A DNA stretch of 64,000 bases from Hysterangium stoloniferum. Lineage: Eukaryota > Basidiomycota > Agaricomycetes > Hysterangiales > Hysterangiaceae. The DNA lies in contig WHVD01000025.1 of assembly GCA_015178975.1 (NCBI GenBank), positions 558,001 through 622,000 on the forward strand, given 5' to 3'. A program made the translations under genes and the position numbers. The notes under the pieces are model-generated. The model did no database searches. It was not told the origin of the DNA and was given only the letters and a program-made list of their open reading frames with translations. Position 1 is the stretch's first letter, and each line of letters begins with the position of its first letter. This document shows, one piece after another, positions 45,973 through 55,714 of the stretch.

Positions 45973-46770
45973 TGTTACATTGCATGCAGAGCTTCATCAA
46001 GGGTTTCCAGTGAAACCTGTGGGTATTCCAGTAGGACTTGGCTTCAGCTTATAGGCTGCACCCTCACGAGATCATAGTGTCCAATTTCAAACAAGTGGAT
46101 GGGAAACCCGGGGACTCTGGGTGTAGTTGATAGGTCGATGTGTGATAGGTGATGTTGAAAGACCAGTCAGAAAGCCCACAGGCTCCGACAGGGTCAATAG
46201 TGTTGTGAGATAAGGGGTGGAGATAGAGTAGAATAGGTGCTAGGGTTACTGAGGAAACCTGGTTGATTCTCTGACCAGATTGTATGTACCACATCAACTA
46301 GACTAACATACATATAGACTGTGAAATGTATGCAATACTAAATCCAGTAATAATGAAAGACTAAACAAGTAAACATAAATTGGGATGAGGAAACACCAAA
46401 CTAGGTGTTAGGGATGGAATGGAATGGGGGTGAAGTCCAAAACATGACAGGTCATTTGACCGTAATGGGAATGGCGCTCAGTTAGAGAGCTGATGGGTTG
46501 TCTGGGTGGAGTCCAGTGACTGGTGTGTGAAACGGAGTCGGATATAGACAGGCTATATGTGTGCAGGTTCCAGCAGAGTCAGGCATAGGTAGGTTTGACA
46601 AGTGTTGGTCCCAGTGGGTTGTCCAATGACTGATGCATGAGGTAGAGGTCAGGTACCTATAAGGTGGGGTCTGGAGCCCAGTGGGTTTTCCGGGTAACTG
46701 TGACCTGGTATAGAGAGTCAGGTGCATATAGGATGGGGTCCAGAGCCTGGTGGGCTTTCTGGTCCTAACA
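45973..46770 (-). repeat. Gypsy G2 5' LTR
   Basis: 798 bp with TGTTA...TAACA ends on the plus strand. The gag region of G2 starts about 30 bp inside. It is the same family as the solo LTR at 30219-31015. The motif GGACTTGGCTTCAGCTTAT at 46034-46052 sits 61 bp from the LTR edge that adjoins the internal region, the same distance as in the solo copy. Confidence 0.8.
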
Positions 46771-46798
46771 GGTTATGAGGGCACAGATGAAGAAACAT

Positions 46799-47258
46799 TG
46801 TAAGGCTGTCGGTATCAGCCTCACTCGGTCAACACGGACAGGACTAAGTTTTCTTTATTTTTACATCTCAGTAGGATACAAGGTGAATGCGAGGTTCCCT
46901 AGGGAAGAGTGGGGAAAGGATTAATGGTCAAGGAGAAGATATATCTATCACTATAAGATATGGGGTTTTTATATAGAGTCAAGGTGAATGGGGTAGAAGA
47001 ACAAGGAACCGCATGATCAGGCACAGGGGTGCTACTTAACAATAAAGTGGCGGATCAATGAGTGGCTGATGGGAGAGGTTGGTGATGATGACCGCATGAT
47101 AAGGCACAAGGGTGCTACCAAATGGCGGAACAATGAGTGGTTGATGGGAGAGGTTGGTGATGACGTATGTGGTAAGGTGGCCAGGCTTACAAACATCTTG
47201 GATTTTGGCCACAGAGCTTGGGAATGCCACAGAGATTGTAACTGACTTTCATACAGCA
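46799..47258 (-). repeat. LTR of another minus-strand gypsy-type element (G5)
   Basis: On the minus strand this reads TGCTGTATGAAAGTC... and ends GACAGCCTTACA. It is preceded by a purine-rich tract (TTTGAGGGGTA, about 47259-47270), as for a 3' LTR. It contains a direct duplication of about 80 bp (47009-47091 and 47092-47165, core GAGTGGNTGATGGGAGAGG). The element's presumed internal remnant follows at higher coordinates. Confidence 0.6.
47009..47165. repeat. Tandem duplication of about 80 bp in the G5 LTR
   Basis: Two adjacent copies starting CCGCATGAT(C/A)AGGCACA and ending GAGAGGTTGGTGATGA. They differ by a short insertion (about 9 bp) in the first copy and a few substitutions. Confidence 0.85.
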
Positions 47259-47468
47259 TACCCCTCAAACCTGGCCTATTATCCTCTCTCTAAGCCACAT
47301 TATCCATAGATTCTGTATACATTTTTTATTCCTCTCATTGTTCCTTGTTACCCCATGTCTCTCTTGCTTTACAGATTTTTGACTTGTTTCATTTTAATCT
47401 TAAGCAGAAATTCCACAGGTTTTCACATTTTCTTGTTAAATTAAAAAGAAAAAAAGAAAAAATTATTT

Positions 47469-48340
47469 TTAGTCATCTATTACAATAGGTCCTTCAATTC
47501 CTGCCTCTACAAACTCCTTTTGCAACTCTTGCAATTCCTCAGCCCCCACAGACCTGTCCACCTTCTTGGAATCCTCAGAACTCCCATCTTCAGACTCCTC
47601 ATAGTCCTGATATCCATAATTCTTCAGGAATTCCCAGAACACCCTGTGGAACTCCTAAAGGCCTCCCACTATTGTCTTCTGAACATTGTTGCTCTCCTGT
47701 AGCAACATGTTCTGGGCCTCTATGCCCACTGCTATCCTCCTCAAAGCCTCTTCCAAGGCCCCTGGCCCTTCCATATATCTGTTCAAAATCAAGACCCTAA
47801 TAGTGTAGTATCAGTCTCATATTAGAAGCATAACGGACTAAAGTACAGCTAAATACTATTTACTGCTTATATATCTTTAGTAGAACAATGAAGCAGTGAA
47901 CAATAAGGAGTGGAACAAAGGAAAGGGTAAGTGACACAACTCCTTTGTTGTCCTAAAAATAGATCTGATCTTTGGAATCTGTTGTTCATGATGTATACAT
48001 TCCAACAATATCCTCCTGCTTCCCAGGTCCTGGACTCAGAGGCATCCTGCACTAATGAGCACTTGGCCTTCAAGTGCACACATGGCCAACAGCCCAGGGC
48101 CTTGGCTGGACTTCCAAAAACAGTTTGTGTTCCTGTCATTACCACCAGAACACCACAGGTTGTTCCTGATTTCCAGTTGGGCTGGAAGATTCTTCCATGC
48201 CCTCTGTCATTCAAGTCAATATGTTTGTTTCTCCATGGACTGCCCACTTATATACCTTTTGGGGGCTCTCTGGCCCACCCTTGGACTCCAACTCAACTTC
48301 TATCACTTTGTGGTATTAGGAGACTGTCAGTGAGAATTTT
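47469..48340 (-). pseudogene. Cys-rich coding relic of element G5 or a host gene
   Basis: The minus-strand coding signal ends with a stop at 47469-47471 (tail GIEGPIVIDD). Upstream it includes NWKSGTTCGVLVVMTGTQTV and ALGCWPCVHLKAKCSLVQDA, i.e. a CxxC...C-type cluster of the kind seen in unclassified basidiomycete open frames. A solo copia LTR (47780-48007) interrupts it. It is adjacent to the G5 LTR, so it is most likely the 3' end of that element's coding part. The identity is uncertain. Confidence 0.4.
47780..48007 (-). repeat. Copia solo LTR, 228 bp
   Basis: TGTTC...CAACA ends on the plus strand, with perfect 5-bp target duplication ATATC (47775-47779 and 48008-48012). It contains one copy of the AGTC...GACT hairpin type at about 47812-47853, with a loop similar to those at 21906 and 49772. 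It is inserted in the Cys-rich relic. Confidence 0.85.
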
Positions 48341-49142
48341 AAAAAAGAATTATAATAAGTGTAAACAGGTGTTTCTTGAGTTGGCCACAGGACTTGTGGC
48401 ACTGGGCTTTGGAATGCAAACAAGTGATACAAGACCTACAGTAATGTTTTAGGAGACTGCAGTGGCCTGGCCAAGTGTATTATTGGTGCATAATGGTGAG
48501 AGTTTTATTATAGCCAAGGTGACCAGAGATGGGGTGGTCATATGCATATTGCAGCATATGCAAACAAAGGGTTCCTGAGTCAGGGACATAGGTTTTTCCA
48601 TTGAGACAGATAAAACCACTCAAGCCTTGAGACCATCAGCAGGCCAATGGGTTATTGAGGTGGGAACTAGTAATTGGATCATCTTGGAGGAGGGCTGACA
48701 GGATATCTTGATGTAATGTTTCAATGTCCATGATGGGAACACCATAGAGGACTGGTGTGACTAGTGATGTAGCTTGAAGGGAAGCTGTGAGTTGTGCAGA
48801 GGCGAAAATGGACTTGAGGTTATGTCGGTTAGCTATACCATAATCACTTTCCCCTCTTTCAGGTTGACATTCCATTGTCAAGTCAGAACATCCCACCAAG
48901 GTGGCATGGCTGAAAATGTTGGAATTGGTGATGAAACCACTCTTTTCCTAGGGCTGGTTCACCCATTTCTTCACTTTTTCATAGGAGGATGCTAATTGTG
49001 GACCATGTTTTCTGAGGTTAATGCATGCCAGAACCAGTGTACACCTAAATTAGCATCCTACCTATCATATCAGAAGGTGATTCACTAACTGACACATTGA
49101 TTGACAAACAAATACTTTTATTACAAGACTATTACCCCCTTG

Positions 49143-49516
49143 TGTTGAAAATAAATCCCTAGAATATATCGCAGTCTCGTATGATAGTACAATGGACTAA
49201 CTAAGTACCTAGAATATATCTAATACATGTGTGATTAATATAATAGTCAGTCAATATGGGAAAAGATTAGCTTACCTCAGTCTCGTATGATAGTACAACA
49301 GACTGAGGTAAAACTATGGTATCTGCACGATATATATATGAAAGATGAACAATGGGTAGGTGAGTGGCACAGAGGTGAGACATGGGAACAAAGGGGAATA
49401 GTGGCACAACAAGGGGTGTGCTATTTTTGTACCTTTGTTACCATTGTTCGCTTGATCCTGGTAACAGTCGACCCTGATCCATATATCCATATATGCGGTG
49501 TCTTTGTTCCTCAACA
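49143..49516 (-). repeat. Copia solo LTR with twin hairpins, 374 bp
   Basis: On the minus strand it begins TGTTGAGGAACAAAGACACC and ends TTTATTTTCAACA. It is flanked by the perfect 5-bp duplication CCTTG (49138-49142 and 49517-49521). The first hairpin (49310-49273) has stem TACCTCAGTC/GACTGAGGTA followed by AGC, so it reads GAG|GTAAGC. A second related but decayed hairpin lies at 49200-49171, about 100 bp downstream. It is inserted in gypsy G3. Confidence 0.88.
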
Positions 49517-49693
49517 CCTTGTAGATTGTGTATTGCAATTAGCCAACTCATACTATTTTTTAATAGAAAATGGATCACAAGGTTGAGTTGTGAAAGGTAC
49601 TCTGACCAATGGGCTTGCTGACAAGTAAGAAGCTTAGTCATTCAGTAACAGCATCAATCAGGGTACCCAAACCTTCAAGGTAATGTTGCCAAG

Positions 49694-50023
49694 TGTTAGA
49701 AAGCAAGATCCTAACGGGAATCTATAATATACATACATGAGTATACTAAATATGATAGAACTGAAACAACTCACCTCAGTCTCATATAGAAGTATTGTAT
49801 AACAGACTGATTATCCTTTCTACTCTATATATACTAAATGTAACAATAGATGGTATGAACAAAGGGATATAGAACAAAGAGAAGATCAAGACAAGAAGAA
49901 CAATGGTTCATAGGGCCACATTTCAGTTCCTCATGTCACATTGTGATTCCTTTGTCATTATAGACTTGTATTTGTTTTGTTCTTCCAAAAACAGTAATAA
50001 TGTTTCTATTGTTTTGTCCAACA
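49694..50023 (-). repeat. Copia solo LTR, 330 bp
   Basis: On the minus strand it begins TGTTGGACAAAACAATAG and ends GCTTTCTAACA. The flanks CCAAG and CAAAG match at 4 of 5 bases. The hairpin-like element at 49810-49772 has AGTC/GACT pairing and reads GAG|GTGAGT at its 3' side. It is inserted in the RNase H region of gypsy G3. Confidence 0.75.
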
Positions 50024-50300
50024 CAAAGTCTTAAAGCTTCAAAATAGCAAGAAATTTTTCATCATGGTCATTGTAATTGAGTTCTGTAGAGGTAAAAGTG
50101 TGGGAAAGGAAGGCCACAGGGTGTATTTCTCCATTGGAAGTGATTATTGAAAGGACAGCTGCAAGTGCATAATCTGAGGCATTGGTTTTGACAACAATTG
50201 GTCGGTCCAGTTGCCAATGTGTTAACACAGGTACTGATAGAAAAGCATGAGATGCTTTATTGGAAACATTTCTGTGGTATGGAGTGTTGTATTTTATCAC

Positions 50301-51311
50301 TGCGACTCTGTTTCACTTGGGCTTTTTTCTCTTGTTTCTGGTACTCAGCTAAATCATTTTTTCAGGATTACTGATGCCTATTTAATTCAAAACATTAGGT
50401 GTTCATTTATTACTTTCAGCACGACATATGAGGCTATGTGACCGACTCCTTTTATTATTAGCTTGAAGCAGATTATTATCTGTATGACGATATGCTGAAC
50501 TGTTACTGGTTTTCCGATCCACAGCAGAAATAGGTGACACGGACATTCCCAGTCATACCTCTACATCTCAGGTTTATCCCACTGACTGCATGATAATGAG
50601 GGATGAAATTTTGCATAAAAGCCATCTCATCTTTAACTTGACCCATCAGCGTACAATAATCGTGTTGATACTTCGGTGACTTTATCTAATTACTTTTTGA
50701 TGTATCTGATTGGCTGCAAATCAGAACATGACAGATGTAAGGCTGCTGTCAATCACAGCCTCACATTTCAGCATTTCAGTCCAAGCGTTGATAGTATTGA
50801 AATAAGATCTTAAAGCTTGTGAATTTCAAGCAATGTCAAATATAATTTCCGTTTGACCCTCTGTGTCTCATAGGAGGCAAACAGATAGTGTAAGTACAAG
50901 AAATCTATGCTAGTTACATACCCCTTGTGGACAATAGACGTATGGCAACAAAGGGTTAAGCTAAACTTAAAAGAACAATAGGTGTTAGAATATGATAACG
51001 TGATTAATCGTAATCTCATATCTCGTCTTGTGACTGTATAGGTTCCAGCCAGTTCACACATGTGATTGATATATTTAGTTAGAGTTCACTATATCTGTAG
51101 CACGCCATCGTGCACAGACCATGTATACTAGTATATAGTTAGTTCAGATGAGTAGATTTCTCATCTGAAAGCCTAGCAATATCACCGGCTTAGCATCTAC
51201 CCGCTCTACTCTTAAGTGGCTATGCTCCAACAGTAGAGAGTCCTCGTACTGTAATTCCCAGGCTAGCAGATTATAACAATAGGGTGACAAATTTCCAGTC
51301 GGCCACCTTGT
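50301..51311. other. Unassigned stretch
   Basis: About 1 kb with no recognisable domain. It contains a short inverted repeat, CAGATGAG...CTCATCTG (about 51147-51168), and several microsatellite-like words. It lies just beyond the inner edge of the family G4 LTR copy at 51312 and might include more of that LTR. Confidence 0.4.
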
Positions 51312-51617
51312 TGTTGGAATACGAGCATTACTGTAAGGGTTCCGCTATGAAGGAGTAGCATAATCCCTCAGAGAGCTCTTTGCAAAAGGGAACGAAATGA
51401 GTAGGACTAGGTTCCTATTCGAAAGAGACTAAGGTAACAATACAAGGAGTCTACCTATTTATGATAATAGCAGTATAGCCCCTTGCAACAAGTAAAAACC
51501 TGTGAAACAGACAACTAGTAGTCCAAGACACCACCGGCCAGGCGGGCCCGGCAACCCAGATGCCAAGTCCGCCCTAACCCAAGTCCGCTACCGTTACAGT
51601 TACATAAACTTGTAACA
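51312..51617 (-). repeat. Inverted copy of the G4-type LTR
   Basis: On the minus strand this follows the 5' LTR of gypsy G4 (55715 onward). Shared blocks include GGACTTGGGTTAGGG, GTTTCACAGG, TAGGAACCTAGTCCTACTC and CGGAACCCTTACA, in the same order. The likely span is TGTTACAAG (51617) to TATTCCAACA (51312). Neither end shows a clear target duplication, so the boundaries are approximate. Together with G4 it brackets the nucleoside-hydrolase-like gene in inverted orientation. Confidence 0.65.
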
Positions 51618-52003
51618 CATATCCCTTTTGTTGCCCTTTATTTCCTTTGTTCCATCCCTTTTGTTGCCCCATTTAGTATCCTAGTGTTCATGTATCTACT
51701 TATTCGTTTGCCTAATCTTACTACAAGATATACGCACAAACGAAATTTATATACTGCTCTTATAGTTCATTCAGAGCTTCTATATTTTATTCTAACACTT
51801 GTGCATGTTCGCACAGCCCTATATTCTAATAGATAGGACTCGAGTATATTCGTCTATGAACAAGGACGGCTGTACACGATAGTGAGGATAACTAAAGACG
51901 ATGGTGAAAAAAACTACTCGCACTTATTCTAATTATCTAAGGAAACGGATGCTAAATATTAAAGGTCCGTTGTAGTAAGCCCCACCAGGCTTACAACAGA
52001 AGT
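51618..52003. other. 3' flank of the nucleoside-hydrolase-like gene
   Basis: About 390 bp between the LTR copy and the stop codon of the minus-strand gene. It includes a near repeat of ATCCCTTTTGTTGCCC at 51621-51671. The 3' UTR and terminator are probably here, but no specific signal is clear. Confidence 0.45.
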
Positions 52004-53480
52004 CTATCCATGGAGACAGGGAGGCTTCGTATTCCCGAATTGACTGAGCAATGCATCAACTTTATTGGCGATGGTAACATTTGTCTGCTTGAACCTAAAG
52101 TGAAGCGATCGACACGCGTGAGAAGAGCCCACAGGCAGCGCATCGAACGAATACTTACTCCAAGAAATGTTGCCTCCTCTGGAAAGGCAGAGTCACGTTG
52201 TAATTCCATCCAGCGGTAGCATTGGCAAAGACTTCAATCCTTCCACCTCGATTATTATTTCCGTATTGGAACGACCCTTCCTCAAGGCCCAAGACAGCAA
52301 AATAAGTAACTAAAAGATCCCAAGAGCCATTTTCGACATTGGTACCATTGTAATAGATTTCGTAAGCTGGGAAGTAGTCATAAAATGTGAGTTTGACTAA
52401 CATTACTGCACTTAGACTCACCGACGCGGACGGGGTTGTTAGCAGGGGTCTTTTCGACGCCCTGACCAGTGATGACAGCCCCACCAATGTTACTGCCCAG
52501 GAAGGTGACGGGTGAAGGCCATTCTTCAAGAAATTTTGAAGCAGTGATATTGATTGCTAAGTATGACACGAATTGTCAAAAAATCCAAAAAAAAAAAAAA
52601 AGAAATTAGAGGAAGATTTACCCAAGTTGTATTCCGCAAGGTTAGGTCCGGAGTTAGTTCCGAAGTCGCCAACCCCAACCACCAGTTCTCTAACCTTCCG
52701 TTGAATGAGCTCCTTTCCTCCTGGAGAGTGATATAAAGCATCAAGGTTCCGCAAATATCCGATGGCAATAATGGTAACGCTGTGGTCTTTAGCTTCGGAC
52801 AAGGTTTCCTTGTAAAAATCAAGCGGAACTTTGATGGAATTGTCCTGGAGGCTCTGTGGGAATCTAGCTGGGTCGGCAAGCGTTGTCACGAAGACAGGAT
52901 TTTGAGTCGGATCGATATTGGCGATATTGGGCGCAGCGGTCTCGTTGGTGAGTGTGAGATTTCGGGCAAAAGGGGTGTTTGGATGACAATACCATGTATT
53001 GATGGCATCCATGGCTGGGACGGCGTATCGGCTGTTCACATCTGCGGAAGGTAAGCTGACATAATATGCAGGTAGCATCCTCAAGGACACACCAGAAACT
53101 ACACCGAGGATACGGGCTTTTCCGCAATATTCAAAGGTGTTCGCCAGAGCATATGCACCGACTATAGTAATGATTGTCAGCTGATAATTGAGAATGCAGT
53201 ACAGAGATTTCACCATCATTTGGGACTGCAGAAAGGTGTCAGAAACTGTTTTTCGATATTGAAAACCTGCTCACAGCTCAAGAAATCAGTGTCAATAATT
53301 ATGTCCTTTGACGATCCTCCCAGAGAGGATAAGGCTGTAGCACATCGGGGGCTGTGTGAGACACGTTATTAGCTTCAGGAAGAGGGGGGATCACGCACAA
53401 CTACAAAGATTCTTAGGCAGACCATAGGCTCGAAGTGAGAAGACAGAAATTGCAAGTGCTAATGCTGTAAGGTGCCGCAT
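52004..53480 (-). CDS. Nucleoside-hydrolase-like (IUNH family) secreted protein, 382 residues, seven exons
   Basis: Apparently intact host gene. Minus-strand exons: 53480-53395, 53351-53275, 53225-53214, 53161-52622, 52556-52422, 52366-52159, 52094-52004. Introns are 43-65 bp, all GT...AG, and frame is kept throughout; exon 3 is only 12 bp. The product starts with a signal-peptide-like MRHLTALALAISVFSLRAYG. The metal-binding N-terminal motif of nucleoside hydrolases appears as DIIIDTDFLSFPND (DTD at residues 49-51, ND at 57-58; the family usually has DD). The central block DHSVTIIAIGYLRNL and the C-terminal block NGSWDLLVTYFAVLGL fit the fungal branch. The family cleaves the N-glycosidic bond of ribonucleosides. 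Activity here is not certain given the altered Asp pair. The least certain junction is the first intron (GTGATC donor). Confidence 0.82.
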
Positions 53481-54238
53481 CCTTTGTAAGTTAGAATCAA
53501 GGGGGAAGAGGGAAGGGGGAAGGGGGAAGGAGACAACAAGATTCGTTTTCTGTAAAGCGACTCTCATTCTTCTAGTTTTAAAGATCCTATAAGCGCTGCT
53601 CAATTTCTTAACTCATCACCACCATCTTATATAATGACAAGCTGGAGCCGCAGCAGAGCAGTAGGGTAGGTCATGATGTGACCGCCCTCCAGCATAGCAA
53701 GGGTTCTTCAACTCTATAGTAAAGGACATTGGTGGATCCATGGGCGCTTTTACGCGCCACTTATTTATGTCCCTGGCGGCGGGTGCGAGCTATGAAATTG
53801 GATCCAATCCAATACAATGGTTTAATGAAAGTTCAGCTCGAGTAATTGACTCGCCTTGTTTTCAATCTCACTCCACCCGTTCTCCGATTCAACTTGCCTC
53901 TGAACCTAACCTCAGCTCCTCCCCTTCAACCCCCCCCCTGTACGTTCACACATCCCCTGGCAATCATAACTAATCCATCCTGTATCTCTTTCCGTCCAGT
54001 CATTCATATGCCAAAATCCGGCTTTGCAACGGGCACCGGTTCCCGCAGAAATCCACATGCCGACTGGTATGTTCAAATTCTCCCTGCAGTGATCGCGCGC
54101 CTCGGCTCCACAGTATATATCGTACCCCGATTATCAGCGTGTCTTATTACCCAGCCGAAAATCTGCTCTTCATTTACCTACACAGGCTCTCCGCCTGCTC
54201 CAGACACAGCTCGCGCCGAAGTATTTCCGCCCACACGG
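53481..54238. other. Promoter side of the nucleoside-hydrolase-like gene, then unique DNA
   Basis: About 760 bp. A purine-rich run (GGGGGAAGAGGGAAGGGGG, about 53502-53530) lies just upstream of the start codon. Its complement is a CT tract, common near fungal transcription starts. The rest shows no domain and ends at a copia LTR. Confidence 0.45.
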
Positions 54239-54547
54239 TGTTGAAATTATTGGCGCAGTTTTATATAAGAATCTCAGTGAGTGATAAACGTTAAACCTTC
54301 ACTATAACATGTATTGTTATCTACCTAAATAAGACTGAATTGATAGTAAGTGAACTATTAATATAAAACTAAGGGAAAGTGCATACCTCAGTGAGTGATA
54401 AACTGCGATCAGTCTCTATACCATACATAGTATCCGTAAGCGAAATGCAACTATACAGTTGCCCTACACTGCGTCCCAGCTTACCAAATGTAGCTTATGT
54501 AGCGCCATTACTTCAACACCTCCCTTAAGTGGAACGCGGGTCCAACG
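54239..54547 (-). mobile_element. Copia 3' LTR with the very end of pol
   Basis: LTR 54239-54518 (280 bp; minus strand TGTTGAAGTAATGG...ATAATTTCAACA), preceded on the minus strand by the purine tract CTTAAGGGAGG and about 20 bp of the pol end (54519-54547). It carries two CTCAGTGAGTGATAAAC blocks, at about 54273-54308 and 54386-54415, in the twin-hairpin arrangement. On the minus strand one reads GAG|GTATGC. The rest of the element is gone, cut by repeat R1. Confidence 0.75.
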
Positions 54548-55115
54548 CACCGGGAAAACCCCTCTCTCCAAAATATTTTAGGATCCGTAGTAGAGCCCTA
54601 TCTTATATAAACTCCAATAATCCCTATTGGATCCTTATAAGATTGAAATTGGTTAAGGATCCAAAGGGTAGATGGAGGGTGATCAGATGTACATAGAATC
54701 TTTTAAGCATCAACCATATCATTAAATATAAACTCCTTCAATTTTGTATAGTCCAGTGGGATTCTGTATCCCTTTATCTTTCCTGTGACTTGTCAGAGGA
54801 TGATCCAATTAAAAATCCACAAAACTCTCAGATGTGGTTGCAGGATTTAACATCACATAGAACATGTGGGTAATCGCAGAATAGTTAAACTTGTATATAA
54901 ATTTGACACTTCAATTGGATGTTTTGTCTGACAATTGTGAGGAGTTGGTGTGTGATTTAGCCTCTTTTGATCATGTGGGGAACAAAGGGAGTTTATATTT
55001 GCTGAGCTGTTGGAACAAAGGAGAGTTTAACTCAATTGTAGACCATCTAACAGATTCTATATCATTTTGTAATTCCATCAAATTCAGGGATGTTAATGGG
55101 GTTTTAAATTGATTG
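54548..55115 (+). repeat. Dispersed repeat R1, copy B, with an inverted segment
   Basis: 54548-54880 matches R1 copy A (8252-8580) in the same orientation (AAAACCCCTCTCTCC, TATATAAACTCC, GTGACTTGTCAGAGGATGATC). 54972-55115 matches copy A 8584-8715 in the opposite orientation. The intervening about 90 bp are not shared. No coding capacity is seen. Confidence 0.65.
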
Positions 55116-55714
55116 CCAAATATGGAACAAGGATGAAGTTTGGAATGTCCAGGAATTGATGGGTTTCCAGAGGCAGGGATTATATCAGAATATTGAAATA
55201 TCTGGGAATAGAAGATTATATTGGAAGATTGAAATATCCTGGAATGGATTGTAACAACCTGGAACCTTCATAGGCTTTCCCCCAGAACCTGCCTATAAGC
55301 CCCAAGCTTAACACATGCCACCAAATGTGCTTGTAAAGAGTCATGTAAATTACCACTCTGTATGTGAAGAGCGCCAACTGTCAAAGTATGGCAGATAGTG
55401 TATTGACTGTCTAACTACAATACTAACTAAGTAGAGTATAGAACAGAGTTAAGTAGAGGAAAGTTGGTCACAGTCAAGGAAGCAATCAGATGGCTCAAGG
55501 AGGGTGATGTCAAGGACTTGTTCTAGGAAATCAACCTTGTAGGTTCAATTCCCTGTCATCATTCATTTTGGGGAGGGAGAGAAAGGTTGACAGGGGGATG
55601 CTGTTTGTGACAGCAGAGACAATGCCCAAAACTTCAACTTGCACAGTTTTGCTCACCAGGGTTTCTGGGCAAAAAGTCTGCTTTTAGTACCTAGTCCACC
55701 CACAAGTATACATA
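55116..55714. other. Unassigned stretch with a weak SINE-like box pair
   Basis: About 600 bp before the G4 LTR. It contains TGGCTCAAGGAGGG (55491-55504, box A-like) and GGTTCAATTCC (55542-55552, exact box B) about 50 bp apart, as in tRNA-derived SINEs, but the stems of a tRNA do not form. GAATATTGAAATATC and GAAGATTGAAATATCCTGG at about 55187-55242 form a short direct repeat. Confidence 0.35.

Larger units (their letters stand above)
28236..46770 (-). mobile_element. Ty3/gypsy element G2, split by a chromovirus
   Basis: Fossil gypsy element on the minus strand. Parts in element order: 5' LTR (46770-45973); gag (start near 45944; capsid-type region around 45444-45150 with EELETNFGPYDPTREAKNSL and PSHLKDKV); [chromovirus 44670-31384]; protease region (about 31300-31030, ALIDSGLTHCFLD); [solo LTR 31015-30219]; reverse transcriptase (about 30200-29200, motifs [13 protein letters not shown] and [14 protein letters not shown]); RNase H (about 28980-28640); a linker ending at 28236 where a Tc1 relic begins. 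Integrase and the 3' LTR are missing. It is heavily broken (well over ten breaks) and older than everything inserted in it. Confidence 0.85.
48600..50300 (-). mobile_element. Ty3/gypsy relic G3, same family as G2
   Basis: Minus-strand fossil. RNase H is at 50300-50031 (VLTHWQLDRPIVVKTNASDY). Post-RNase H sequence lies at about 49690-49517 (LTCQQAHWSEYLSQLNLVIH) and 48900-48636 (RGESDYGIANRHNLKSIF, then IMDIETLHQDILSAL). The last part parallels G2 at 28466-28191. Two copia solo LTRs interrupt it. Only this middle part of pol remains, and it is heavily decayed. Confidence 0.8.

Noticed and set aside
51016-51598. A longer LTR reaching down to about 50505 (GTTAC|TGG flank)
   Set aside because: The matching 5 bases could be chance. 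Homology with the G4 LTR stops near 51312, so the shorter span was kept.
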